64,000 nucleotides of DNA from Sulfitobacter sp. DFL-14 (GTDB lineage Bacteria > Pseudomonadota > Alphaproteobacteria > Rhodobacterales > Rhodobacteraceae), in NCBI RefSeq assembly GCF_003335585.1, contig NZ_QBFD01000015.1:588370-652369 (forward strand). The letters run 5' to 3'. This document shows, piece by piece, positions 48,035 to 56,132 of this stretch. Each line of letters starts with the position of its first letter. Within the stretch, counting starts at the first letter, position 1. The translations under genes and the position numbers were made by a program. The notes beneath the pieces are model-generated. The model was not told the DNA's origin. It did no database searches and saw nothing but the letters and a program-made list of their open reading frames with translations.

Positions 48035-48724
48035 ATGCCGCTCGACACCCTCAAATCCGCTGTGCTGGAGGCCAACCTCGACACCGTCCGCCACGGGTTG
48101 GTCAAGGTGACCTTTGGCAATGCCAGTGGCATCGATCGCACGACCGGGCAGATTGTCATCAAGCCCTCGGGCGTGCCCTATACTGACATGACCGCTGATC
48201 ACATGGTGCTGACTGACCTCGACGGTGCGCCGCTGGACAACCGGTTCCGGCCCTCGTCCGACCTTGACACCCATGTCGCGCTCTACCGCGCCTTTCCGCA
48301 GATTGGCGGCATCGTGCACACCCATTCGACCTTTGCCACCATCATGGCACAGGCCCGCCGCCCGATCCCGCCGCTGGGCACGACCCATGCGGATTACTTC
48401 CGTGGCACCATCCCGGTGACACGCGACCTGACCGCGGAAGAGATCAGAACCCGCTATGTCGCCGCCACCGGCGAGGTCATCGCCGAGACCGTGGGCGAGG
48501 GCGACCCGCTGGCGATTCCGGCGGCGCTGGTGGCCGGGCATGGCCCCTTTGTCTGGGGCCGCGACCCGGCCGAGGCAGTGCTGAACGCCATCATCCTGGA
48601 AGAGGTTGCCAAGATGGCCTGGCACGGCGCGGTGCTGAACGCCCGTCCGCCCGCCATCTCGGACGCCCTGCTTGACCGTCATTTCCTGCGCAAGCATGGT
48701 GCCAACGCCACCTACGGCCAGTGA
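48035..48724 (+). CDS. araD: L-ribulose-5-phosphate 4-epimerase
   Basis: Class II aldolase-fold enzyme converting L-ribulose-5-P to D-xylulose-5-P. The 229 residues align in my memory along the whole length of E. coli AraD (231 residues): VIKPSGVPY, MTADHMV, the zinc ligands in HTHSTFATIMAQA and the third His in VAGHGPFVWG, ending RKHGANATYGQ. The ATG at 48035 follows AAAGGA and matches the AraD N-terminus (LKSAVLEANL); the ATG at 48014 is rejected. Confidence 0.95.
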   Translation: MPLDTLKSAVLEANLDTVRHGLVKVTFGNASGIDRTTGQIVIKPSGVPYTDMTADHMVLTDLDGAPLDNRFRPSSDLDTHVALYRAFPQIGGIVHTHSTFATIMAQARRPIPPLGTTHADYFRGTIPVTRDLTAEEIRTRYVAATGEVIAETVGEGDPLAIPAALVAGHGPFVWGRDPAEAVLNAIILEEVAKMAWHGAVLNARPPAISDALLDRHFLRKHGANATYGQ

Positions 48725-48731
48725 GGACCGC

Positions 48732-50300
48732 ATGAGCATCGTCGCCGGTGCCGATTTCGGCACGCTTTCCACCCGCGTCACCCTGATGGACACCGACAGC
48801 GGCGCCGTGCTCGGCTCGGCGGTGGCGCCTTATCCGCTGCACCGTTCGGAGGCGGACCCGCATGTGGCGCGGCAAAGCCATGAGGACCAGATGCAGGCGC
48901 TTTGCACCGCGATCCGCGACGCGGTGGCCGAGGCGGGGATCAACGGCCATGACATCGCCGCCTTTGCCGCCGATACCACCGGCTCCTCTGTCATTCCGCT
49001 GGATGACAGGCTGCAGCCGCTGGCCGACTATTACCTCTGGTGCGACCACACCGCCCATGGTGAGGCCGCCGAGATCACCCGGCGCGCCCGCGCCGAGGGG
49101 ATCGAGGCGCTGGAGTGGTGCGGCGGGGTCTATTCGACCGAATGGGGTTATGCCAAGCTGCTGCATTTCCTGCGCCACAACCCCGATGCGCCACTGGCCA
49201 CAGCGGCCGAGAATTGCGACATGATCGCCGCCACCCTCTGCGGCATCACCGATCCGGCGGAGATGCCCCGTTCGGTCTGCGCCATGGGGCACAAGTGGAT
49301 GTGGGGCGACGCCTGGGGTGGCTTGCCGCCGCAGGAGTTTCTGACCCGCATCGACCCGGCGCTGGCGGGCATCAACGACAAGATCACCGGGCGCTGGGGC
49401 CATTCGCTGCAACAGGCCGGGGTGCTGTCGGCGGACTGGGCTGAACGCACCGGCATGCGGGCGGGCATTCCGCTGCCCTTCGGTGCCTTCGACGCCCATT
49501 GGGACGCCATCGGCACCCGCTGTGCGCCGGGCGATGTGGTCAACGTCGTGGGCACTTCGACCTGTATCATTGCAATTGCCGACGCCGATGCGCGCCCCGT
49601 GCCCGGCATCTGTGGCATGGTGCCGGGCAGTGTTGTGCCCGGCTTCATGGGGATCGAGGCGGGGCAATCCGCGACCGGTGACGTCTTTGATGCCATCGCC
49701 CGGCGCGCGGACAGCGACGTGGCCTCGCTCTGCGACGGGCTGATGGCGTATGGGCCCTGCGCAACGGGCCTGCTGCGCGTACCGTGGGACAATGGCGACC
49801 GCACCGTGCTGGTGCGGCCGGACCTTGGCGGCGTCACGCTGGGCTGGGATCTGCACCATACGGCGGCGGATGAAATGCATGCCGCGATCGAAGGCATGGC
49901 GATGCATGTCGGCCTGATCATCGAGCGGATGCAGGCGGGCGGGGCACGCTTTGACCGGATCATCAACGCAGGCGGCATCCCGCAGAAGAACGACGTGCTG
50001 AACCAGGTCTATGCCGATGTGCTGGGCCGCCCGGTGCATGTGCCCGAACGCTCTCCGGTAGGGGTCGGGGCCTGCATCTTTGCCGCCATGATCGCGGGGG
50101 ATTTCGAGACGATTTCCGAGGCGCAGGAGCGCATGGCCCCGCCGCTGCGCGTCTTCACCCCGCGCGCCAGCCATGTCGCGGCCTACGGGCGCCTGACGGC
50201 CCTGTTCCGCGATACTTACTTTGCCTTCGGCGAAGGCCGATCCTGCGATATGGGTGCGATCCTGCCCACCCTGCGCCGGTTCCGCATGGGGCAGGGCTGA
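48732..50300 (+). CDS. araB: Ribulokinase
   Basis: FGGY-family kinase phosphorylating ribulose (L- or D-) at C5. The 522-residue protein begins AGADFGTLSTRV, with the second FGGY region AFAADTTGSSVIP, the ribulokinase-type MGHKWMWGDAWGGLPPQEFL, and INAGGIPQKNDVLNQVYADV near the C-terminus. It lies 7 bp after araD with GAGGA upstream. No L-arabinose isomerase gene is next to it, which is unusual for an araBD pair. Confidence 0.93.
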   Translation: MSIVAGADFGTLSTRVTLMDTDSGAVLGSAVAPYPLHRSEADPHVARQSHEDQMQALCTAIRDAVAEAGINGHDIAAFAADTTGSSVIPLDDRLQPLADYYLWCDHTAHGEAAEITRRARAEGIEALEWCGGVYSTEWGYAKLLHFLRHNPDAPLATAAENCDMIAATLCGITDPAEMPRSVCAMGHKWMWGDAWGGLPPQEFLTRIDPALAGINDKITGRWGHSLQQAGVLSADWAERTGMRAGIPLPFGAFDAHWDAIGTRCAPGDVVNVVGTSTCIIAIADADARPVPGICGMVPGSVVPGFMGIEAGQSATGDVFDAIARRADSDVASLCDGLMAYGPCATGLLRVPWDNGDRTVLVRPDLGGVTLGWDLHHTAADEMHAAIEGMAMHVGLIIERMQAGGARFDRIINAGGIPQKNDVLNQVYADVLGRPVHVPERSPVGVGACIFAAMIAGDFETISEAQERMAPPLRVFTPRASHVAAYGRLTALFRDTYFAFGEGRSCDMGAILPTLRRFRMGQG

Positions 50301-50357
50301 CGGCCTGGGCGGTTGCCGTGACTTGAAATCCGACCAATCAGCTGCCGCGGTTTCGGG

Positions 50358-50411
50358 CTTCGCGGAGAGTTCCGGCCAGCCGGGCACCGCGCTGAAAACC
50401 GGGCTGTGACA
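50358..50411 (+). repeat. Right copy of regA-tail direct repeat flanking the pentose island
   Basis: A diverged duplicate of the regA 3' end. In the regA frame it encodes R-x-x-x-R-V-P-A-S-R-A-P-R then TGA, against R-x-x-x-R-I-L-A-K-R-S-P-R in RegA. It matches 42851-42904 at 43 of 54 nt. It lies between araB and the GNAT gene, with no gene of its own. Confidence 0.75.
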
Positions 50412-50458
50412 TCCATACACAACCTGTGCACGTACACCGACGGGTGCACCTTTCCGGG

Positions 50459-50944
50459 TCAGAGGTCGTAGCGCTTGAGCCTTTTGTCGACGATCTGACC
50501 GTCCGCCATCTGGTAGCCTTCGATGACGCCGTAATCCTGAAATCCCCGGCTTTGATAGTAGATCAGCCCGCCTTCGTTGTCGGCGCGGATGTTCGCGTTG
50601 ATCCAGAGGTAGCCCATTGCCCTGGCCGCTGTCCGGGTTGCCTCGAACAGGGCCGAACCGATGCCCAGACCGGTCTGGCCGATCTGGACAAAGGTTGCGA
50701 TATTGGCGGCTTCCGGTGGCAATGAGGCCTCGGGCTCGATCCATTGAAAGCCGACGATCCGCTCGTCCGCGTCGACAGCGACATGCCATGCGCTGCGCGG
50801 CGGGTCGAAGGCAATCCATTCCGCGATGTCCTGTGCCGTCACGGGCCGCGCAATTGCAGTGGTCCCGCCGGCGGCAATGATTTGGTTCAGCAGCCGCGCC
50901 ATATCGGCGGTATCAAGTGTGAGCGGTGGACGTACCCTGATCAT
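50459..50944 (-). CDS. GNAT-family N-acetyltransferase
   Basis: Acetyl-CoA-dependent acetyltransferase with unknown substrate. The 161 residues carry the GNAT acetyl-CoA loop as QTGLGIGSALFEATRTAARAMG (quoted in part, about 89-110), preceded by the beta-4 strand and followed by INANIRADNEGGLIYYQSRGF, which resembles amino-acid or phosphinothricin-type acetyltransferases. The start overlaps the HD hydrolase gene by 4 nt, indicating co-translation. Confidence 0.88.
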   Translation of the reverse strand: MIRVRPPLTLDTADMARLLNQIIAAGGTTAIARPVTAQDIAEWIAFDPPRSAWHVAVDADERIVGFQWIEPEASLPPEAANIATFVQIGQTGLGIGSALFEATRTAARAMGYLWINANIRADNEGGLIYYQSRGFQDYGVIEGYQMADGQIVDKRLKRYDL

Positions 50945-51537
50945 GACATCTGTTCCAGCAACGCGGCATGGCGCGCCTTGAAGGCAAGCCGGGTTTCGAC
51001 GGCGGTGCGCAGGACAATATCCAGCCCTTCGGTGACCGAGGGGTCGGGCTGGCCAAAGAATTTTTTCGCCTCGGTGGCCGAGAAACCGGCAATTTGCGTG
51101 GCTTCCATATAGGCGCTGATCTTGTCCGCTTTCTTGATCTGTTTCTTGATTGCAACCGGCAGGGTCGCGGGCAGGCCGAAACGAATGTGGATCGCGCCGG
51201 TCAGGCGGTCGTCCAGCGCGCCATAGCCGGGTCCGACAGCCGCCTTCACGGGGGAAATCATATCCCCGATCACATATTCCGGCGCATCATGCAGCAGCGC
51301 GGCCAGCTGCCATTTGGCGGGGGCCTTTGGGTTCAGCCTGCAAAAAAGGGTTTCCACCAGAAGCGAATGTTCGGCAACGGAATAGGCGTGATCACCCTGG
51401 GTCTGGCCGTTCCAGCGGGCCACGAATGCAAGCCCATGGGCGATGTCTTCGATCTCCACGTCCATCGGGGTCGGGTCCAGCAGATCAAGCCTGCGTCCGG
51501 AAAGCATCCGCTGCCATGCGCGGGGCTGTTGTGCCAT
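50941..51537 (-). CDS. HD-domain hydrolase (YfbR/5'-nucleotidase-like)
   Basis: HD-superfamily metal-dependent phosphohydrolase, possibly acting on nucleotides. The 198-residue protein has the metal ligands in AEHSLLVE (about residue 56) and AALLHDAPEYVIGDM (about 80-94), plus a third Asp in KKADKISAYMEA. The ATG at 51537, preceded by GGAG, gives the typical length; a 16-residue longer start is possible. Confidence 0.88.
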   Translation of the reverse strand: MAQQPRAWQRMLSGRRLDLLDPTPMDVEIEDIAHGLAFVARWNGQTQGDHAYSVAEHSLLVETLFCRLNPKAPAKWQLAALLHDAPEYVIGDMISPVKAAVGPGYGALDDRLTGAIHIRFGLPATLPVAIKKQIKKADKISAYMEATQIAGFSATEAKKFFGQPDPSVTEGLDIVLRTAVETRLAFKARHAALLEQMS

Positions 51538-51612
51538 CGGGTTGTCTCCATCCAATTGACCATGTTGGAACTTTCTGTCCGCCACGCCGTTCTAACCGCG
51601 AAGGAGACGATC

Positions 51613-51930
51613 ATGAAACCCGTTATTTCGACACTTTCAATGGCTCTGGTTCTGGGGCTTTCGGTGACAGCTGCCACTGCGCAGGAGGTCAGCGGGCAGG
51701 AGGTTTGCATGCCCGCCGATGAAATGAAAGCGTCGCTTGTGGACTGGTACGGCGAAACCCCTGTCGCCGAGCCCTCGCCGGAGGGTGAGCAGATGTGGGC
51801 ATCGGATCGCTCCGGCACCTGGACCATGGTCAGGCTTCTGGCGGATGGAAACGCCTGTGTCCTCGCGCAGGGCGAAAACTGGATGGCCGGTGGCGATACG
51901 CCTGAAAAACTGGCGCAGCTTACCGACTGA
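51613..51930 (+). CDS. Small periplasmic protein of unknown function
   Basis: 105 residues with a clear signal peptide (MKPVISTLSMALVLGLSV then TAATAQ, cleavage about residue 24). The mature 80 residues contain two Cys (in EVCMPADEM and NACVLAQGENWM) that could form a disulfide. AAGGAG precedes the ATG at 51613. No family recognised. It lies between the divergent HD gene and ahcY. Confidence 0.8.
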   Translation: MKPVISTLSMALVLGLSVTAATAQEVSGQEVCMPADEMKASLVDWYGETPVAEPSPEGEQMWASDRSGTWTMVRLLADGNACVLAQGENWMAGGDTPEKLAQLTD

Positions 51931-51980
51931 GCCGCGGGATCGAAGCCTGTTGAGAACCGCATGAAATGATGCTACTCGCC

Positions 51981-52002
51981 CCTCTAAACAAGGTTTTAGA
52001 GG
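51981..52002 (+). promoter_or_regulatory. Hairpin sequestering the ahcY ribosome binding site
   Basis: CCTCTAAA (51981-51988) and TTTAGAGG (51995-52002) form a perfect 8-bp stem with loop CAAGGT. The 3' arm contains the AGAGG ribosome site, 6 nt before the ahcY ATG. It does not match the SAH or SAM/SAH riboswitch consensus as I remember them. Confidence 0.6.
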
Positions 52003-52008
52003 TGTTTC

Positions 52009-53397
52009 ATGGCCAGCGACTATATCGTTAAAGACATTAATCTTGCGGCCTACGGGCGCAAGGAATTGGATATCGCCGAGACCGAGATGCCCGGCCTGAT
52101 GGCATCCCGCGAAGAGTATGGCGAAAGCAAGCCGCTGAAGGGTGCGCGTATCGTCGGTTCGTTGCACATGACCATCCAGACCGCTGTGCTGATCGAAACG
52201 CTGGTTGCCCTTGGCGCCGATGTGCGCTGGGCATCGTGCAACATCTTCTCCACCCAGGATCACGCCGCTGCGGCAATCGCGGCAGGCGGCACACCGGTAT
52301 TTGCGATCAAGGGGCAAAGCCTTGAGGAGCATTGGGATTACCTCGACAAATCCTTCATGTTCGAAGATGGCCCGAACATGATCCTGGACGACGGTGGCGA
52401 TGCGACGCTTTATGTTCTGCTGGGCGCGCGCGCCGAAGCGGGCGAAGAGATCATCCCGGTGCCGCAGTCCGAGGAAGAGGAAGTCATCAAGAAGCAGATC
52501 GCCAAGCGGATGAAGGAAAGCCCGGGCTGGTTCACCAAGGTGCGTGACCAGATCAAAGGTGTATCCGAGGAGACCACAACAGGTGTTCACCGCCTCTATG
52601 ATCTGCACAAGAAGGGTCAGCTGCCGTTCCCCGCGATCAACGTGAACGACTCTGTGACCAAGTCGAAATTCGACAACAAATACGGCTGCAAGGAATCGCT
52701 GGTTGACGGCATCCGCCGCGCCACGGACACCATGATGGCGGGCAAGGTTGCCGTGGTCATGGGGTACGGCGATGTTGGCAAGGGTTCGGCGGCGTCGCTG
52801 GCAGGTGCCGGCGCAAGGGTGAAAGTGACCGAAGTCGATCCGATCTGCGCCCTTCAGGCAGCGATGGACGGTTTTGAGGTCACCACGCTGGAAGATGTCG
52901 TGGCCACGGCTGACATCTTTATCACCACAACCGGCAACAAGGACGTGATCCGCATCGAGCACATGCGTGAGATGAAGGACATGGCCATCGTCGGGAACAT
53001 CGGCCACTTCGACAACGAAATCCAGGTCGCTGCCCTGAAGAACCACAAGTGGACCAACATCAAGGAACAGGTGGACATGATCGAGATGCCGAATGGCAAT
53101 CGTCTGATCCTGCTGTCCGAAGGCCGTCTGCTGAACCTTGGCAACGCCACGGGTCACCCTTCGTTCGTGATGTCCGCTTCCTTTACCAACCAGGTTCTGG
53201 CGCAGATCGAGCTTTGGACAAAGGGCGAAGAATACCAGCCCGGTGTCTACATCCTGCCCAAGCATCTGGACGAGAAGGTCGCACGTCTGCATCTGGACCG
53301 GATCGGCGTCAAGCTGAGCAAGCTGAACCCGGAGCAGGCTGCCTATATCGGCGTATCCCCTGATGGGCCGTTCAAGCCGGAACATTACCGCTACTGA
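52009..53397 (+). CDS. ahcY: Adenosylhomocysteinase (S-adenosylhomocysteine hydrolase)
   Basis: Hydrolyses S-adenosylhomocysteine to adenosine and homocysteine in the activated methyl cycle, using bound NAD. The 462-residue protein has [15 protein letters not shown] in the substrate domain, the NAD loop [11 protein letters not shown] (about residue 248), [10 protein letters not shown], and C-terminal KPEHYRY. In relatives ahcY lies close to regA, which supports the view that the pentose genes were inserted between them. A strong terminator follows. Confidence 0.97.
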   Translation: MASDYIVKDINLAAYGRKELDIAETEMPGLMASREEYGESKPLKGARIVGSLHMTIQTAVLIETLVALGADVRWASCNIFSTQDHAAAAIAAGGTPVFAIKGQSLEEHWDYLDKSFMFEDGPNMILDDGGDATLYVLLGARAEAGEEIIPVPQSEEEEVIKKQIAKRMKESPGWFTKVRDQIKGVSEETTTGVHRLYDLHKKGQLPFPAINVNDSVTKSKFDNKYGCKESLVDGIRRATDTMMAGKVAVVMGYGDVGKGSAASLAGAGARVKVTEVDPICALQAAMDGFEVTTLEDVVATADIFITTTGNKDVIRIEHMREMKDMAIVGNIGHFDNEIQVAALKNHKWTNIKEQVDMIEMPNGNRLILLSEGRLLNLGNATGHPSFVMSASFTNQVLAQIELWTKGEEYQPGVYILPKHLDEKVARLHLDRIGVKLSKLNPEQAAYIGVSPDGPFKPEHYRY

Positions 53398-53424
53398 TCA
53401 CCTGATCTGAGCGACAGATTTTTC

Positions 53425-53460
53425 AACGCCGCCCCGCAGATTGCCGGGCGGCGTTTTTTT
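53425..53460 (+). terminator. Intrinsic terminator after ahcY
   Basis: ACGCCGCCC (53426-53434) pairs with GGGCGGCGT (53446-53454), followed by a run of T to 53460. Confidence 0.9.
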
Positions 53461-53573
53461 GCCGGTTTTCCTTCATTCAGGCGCGCTTTCGCCATCGGGC
53501 TTTTCCGGCCGGAACCAAGCGGTCCGCGCAGCGGTTGGCTGATTGAATGTGTTCCAAACTGCAGGAGAACCTT

Positions 53574-54260
53574 ATGAAACGCCTCACATTGAAATCCACC
53601 GTTGCCGCCATTGCGATCACCTCGGCCGCCGCTGCCTGGGCGCAGACGGAGCAGACGGATCTGAATGCCGATGCCCAGGCAAATGTAACTGCCGATACAG
53701 AAACGACGAGCACGATCGACAAGGCGCTGGAAGACACTGGTGACGCTTTGAAAAACGCCGCAAACGAAGTCGGCAACGCGGTTGAAGACACCAGCGAGGC
53801 GGTGGCGGAAACGGCCGAAGAAACCTATGACGCCGCGACGGATACGGCGCAGTCCACGGCAGAGCAGACTGAAGCCGAGGTCAATGCCGAAGCGACGGCA
53901 GAGGCCCAGACCGGCACCGCGGATGCCGATGCCGGGGCGACAACCGAAACCGAGATGGTTGACGGTTTCTCTGGCATGACGGTCGCCGATGTTGTGGGCC
54001 AGCGCGTGATCGAAGCGAATGGCGAAGACGTCGGGACGGTCAACCATGTCATCGAAAACGGTGGCGAGACCGAAGTTGTGATCGGCATGGGCGGCTTTCT
54101 GGGCATTGGTCGCCACGACGTTGCCGTTCCCCTTGAGCAGCTGACGCAGGGTGCCGACGGAACATTGCAGCTGTCAGGGACCACGCAGGAGGAACTGAAG
54201 CTGATGCCGGAAGTGGATCTGAACGCGGTCACGACGCTTTCGGACGACCAGTCAATCTGA
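53574..54260 (+). CDS. Exported PRC-barrel domain protein
   Basis: 228 residues: signal peptide (KSTVAAIAITSAAAAWAQ, cleavage near residue 23), an Ala/Thr/Glu-rich low-complexity stretch with heptad-like character (about 25-130), then a PRC-barrel domain (about 135-205: GMTVADVVGQRVIEANGEDVG then GFLGIGRHDVAVPLEQL). Likely a periplasmic structural or stress-related protein; exact role unknown. AGGAG precedes the ATG. Confidence 0.87.
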   Translation: MKRLTLKSTVAAIAITSAAAAWAQTEQTDLNADAQANVTADTETTSTIDKALEDTGDALKNAANEVGNAVEDTSEAVAETAEETYDAATDTAQSTAEQTEAEVNAEATAEAQTGTADADAGATTETEMVDGFSGMTVADVVGQRVIEANGEDVGTVNHVIENGGETEVVIGMGGFLGIGRHDVAVPLEQLTQGADGTLQLSGTTQEELKLMPEVDLNAVTTLSDDQSI

Positions 54261-54289
54261 ACGATGACGGATGCGATTTGTAGGGAAAC

Positions 54290-54318
54290 GGGGGGGTGCC
54301 GACTGGTGCCCCCTTCTT
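54290..54318 (+). terminator. Putative terminator after the PRC-barrel gene
   Basis: GGGGG at 54290-54296 can pair with CCCCC at 54309-54313, with an imperfect inner stem, followed by TTCTT. Weaker than the others in this window. Confidence 0.45.
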
Positions 54319-54432
54319 GCATGCGGGGAATGAACCTGGAATTTTCCCTTTGTCGACTTTCAATATATGGGTAGGGTCCGACCCAAGGTCAGGAATGGCT
54401 GAATTACTGAAGTCCAAGGTGGGAGATATCAA

Positions 54433-54774
54433 ATGGGCAAACGTGACGAGTGGATTGCGAAATACGCAGAAGACCTGAAGACCAAATGTGGCATGACGCC
54501 CGACATGGATTTGTTGACCAAGGTGACGATTGGTTGTGGCCCGGCCATTTACAACGCCGATGCCCAGACCGTTGCAGCCGGCCAGGAAAGCGAGCTGGAG
54601 CTGGTCAAGACAAACTTCCTGATGAAAAAGCTGGGCCTGCCGGATGGTCCGAACCTGATGGAAGCCATTCATTCCGTCATTGAGACCTATGGCAAATCGG
54701 AGCGGAACAAGTACCGTGCAGTGGTCTATTACATGCTGACCAAGCACTTCGGGAAAGAAGCCGTTTACGGATGA
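54433..54774 (+). CDS. DUF2853 family protein
   Basis: 113-residue soluble helical protein, matching DUF2853 as I recall it (MGKRDEWIAKYAEDL at the start, GPAIYNADAQTVA in the middle, NKYRAVVYYMLTKHFGKE at the end). Function unknown. GGGAG lies upstream of the ATG. It is a single gene with its own intrinsic terminator 26 bp downstream. Confidence 0.88.
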   Translation: MGKRDEWIAKYAEDLKTKCGMTPDMDLLTKVTIGCGPAIYNADAQTVAAGQESELELVKTNFLMKKLGLPDGPNLMEAIHSVIETYGKSERNKYRAVVYYMLTKHFGKEAVYG

Positions 54775-54799
54775 TTTTTTAGTATTACCAATAGTTTGA

Positions 54800-54830
54800 C
54801 GCCCGCTTGGTTAAGCGGGCGTTTCGTTTT
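54800..54830 (+). terminator. Intrinsic terminator after the DUF2853 gene
   Basis: CGCCCGCTT (54800-54808) and AAGCGGGCG (54813-54821) form a perfect 9-bp stem with loop GGTT, followed by TTTCGTTTTT. Confidence 0.9.
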
Positions 54831-54955
54831 TGGAGGTGATTGACGAGATCATTTCGTTGATCGGATCCACAACTTCGTGTAGTGTCAACTCATCGGCCAG
54901 GATGGCCAGAACAGATTTTTATACGTGTGCCGGGGTAAAGGGAGCGCACGGGGTG

Positions 54956-54991
54956 AAAAGGGTTCTGGCATTGGTGTCAGAACCCTTTTTG
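54956..54991. terminator. Strong bidirectional intrinsic terminator
   Basis: AAAAGGGTTCTG (54956-54967) and CAGAACCCTTTT (54978-54989) form a perfect 12-bp stem. A/T runs on both sides suit termination of the minus-strand DUF1761 operon and of any plus-strand transcript. Confidence 0.85.
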
Positions 54992-54998
54992 TGTTTTG

Positions 54999-55394
54999 TC
55001 AGAACAGGGTCAGCACCAGACCGATAATCGCACAGCCAAAGGTCGCATAGCCGCTGTCGATCAGGGTCAGCCGGAAGGGGCGCCCGGGATATGCATTGTT
55101 GATCATGATCCAGGGGCTGATGAAGAACAGCCCGATGCCCAGACCGGAGACCAGACCTTCCATCGCTGTGTCGATACCGGACAGCGCGAAGACATGGCGC
55201 ATCATGCCCGCCACCAGCAACATCGCGACACCGGAGAGAATGAAGGGCAGGGAAGATCCGTCGCCTTCCGGTTTGCCATTTGGCCCGACCTTGATGCCCA
55301 CGGCAGCCATCCAGGGTTTCGCCAGCAACATGTACCAGACCGCGCCAAAGCCGAAGCCTGCCGCAGCCGCGATAATCACAGCCAGATATCCCAT
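54999..55394 (-). CDS. DUF1761 family membrane protein
   Basis: 131-residue inner-membrane protein with about four helices (LAVIIAAAAGFGFGAVWYMLL, then LPFILSGVAMLLVAGMM, GLGIGLFFISPWIMINNAY, and a C-terminal helix). GFGFGAVWYMLLAKPWM near the start is the DUF1761 hallmark. Function unknown. It is the last gene of the minus-strand series from tsaD, 45 bp after the EVE gene. Confidence 0.85.
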   Translation of the reverse strand: MGYLAVIIAAAAGFGFGAVWYMLLAKPWMAAVGIKVGPNGKPEGDGSSLPFILSGVAMLLVAGMMRHVFALSGIDTAMEGLVSGLGIGLFFISPWIMINNAYPGRPFRLTLIDSGYATFGCAIIGLVLTLF

Positions 55395-55439
55395 ACCGAT
55401 CTCCTTCTCACCTTGCTGTTGTGTCAGCGTCTGCCGGGT

Positions 55440-55859
55440 TCAGGGTTGCGTCTGGCCAAGCGTGCAGATGATGTGCCACTGATCCTCTGTCACGGGCTGA
55501 ACCGACAGGCGCGAATTCTTTACCAATACCATATCGGCCAGCCGTTCGTCCGCCTTGATCTGATCCAGCGAGACTTTTTGTTCAAACGGGCGGACTGCCT
55601 TGATATCCACGCATTCCCAGCGCGCATCGTCGGTCGTGCTGTCGGGGTGTGCCTGCCGGATCACCTCGACAATGCCCACCACCGATTTTTCCTTCATCGA
55701 ATGATAGAAAAAACCGAGGTCGCCGACCTTCATCTCGCGCATGAAGTTGCGGGCCTGGTAGTTGCGCACGCCGTCCCATTCTTCGCCCGCTGCGCCCTTG
55801 GCCACCTGATCGTCCCAGCCCCAGGTGTTGGGTTCGGACTTGAAAAGCCAGTAGCCCAT
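55440..55859 (-). CDS. EVE-domain protein
   Basis: 139-residue PUA-like EVE domain protein, a fold that binds modified bases in nucleic acids. Visible signatures: MGYWLFKSEPNTWGWDDQ at the start, WDGVRNYQARNFMREMKVGD, and FYHS. The start overlaps the YCII gene stop by one base. The tsaD-gpsA-YCII-EVE order is common in Rhodobacterales to my knowledge. Confidence 0.9.
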   Translation of the reverse strand: MGYWLFKSEPNTWGWDDQVAKGAAGEEWDGVRNYQARNFMREMKVGDLGFFYHSMKEKSVVGIVEVIRQAHPDSTTDDARWECVDIKAVRPFEQKVSLDQIKADERLADMVLVKNSRLSVQPVTEDQWHIICTLGQTQP

Positions 55860-56131
55860 CAGCCGATGACCCGGTTCCAGTGGGTCAGCGTGACCTCTGC
55901 GAACAGCCCGGCCTTCGCATAGGGATCATTTGCGGCCCAGTCGCGGGCGGCGGCCATGTCTGGCACGTCCAGTACGATCAGTGATCCGATCATCCCGCCA
56001 TCATCGTCAAGCAGGGGGCCTGCCTGGCCGACCAGGTCGGTGGATTTCAGATATTCCAGATGAGCGGGACGGTTTTCGGTGCGAATATTCAACGCGCCTG
56101 GCTTGTCCTTTGCCATGAGAACAACAAACAT
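55859..56131 (-). CDS. YCII-family protein
   Basis: 90-residue YciI-like protein with a ferredoxin-like fold (MFVVLMAKDKPGALNIR, RPAHLEYLKS with the conserved His, then MIGSLIVLDVPDMAAARDWAANDPYAKAGLF, quoted in two parts). Catalytic role in this family is uncertain. It lies one base after gpsA and overlaps the EVE gene. Confidence 0.9.
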   Translation of the reverse strand: MFVVLMAKDKPGALNIRTENRPAHLEYLKSTDLVGQAGPLLDDDGGMIGSLIVLDVPDMAAARDWAANDPYAKAGLFAEVTLTHWNRVIG

Positions 56132-56132
56132 T

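Noticed and set aside
48591..50819. 742-codon minus-strand frame opposite araD/araB
   Set aside because: Arg/His/Gly-rich translation without domains, covering two clearly coding plus-strand genes; a mirror effect of strong GC at third positions.
51931..52008. SAH or SAM/SAH riboswitch upstream of ahcY
   Set aside because: Only 78 nt are available and the sequence lacks the conserved core of either class as I recall it; only the ribosome-site hairpin is supported.
54830..55027. 65-codon plus-strand frame overlapping two terminators
   Set aside because: It runs through a perfect terminator stem and into the antisense of the DUF1761 gene, so it is unlikely to be coding.
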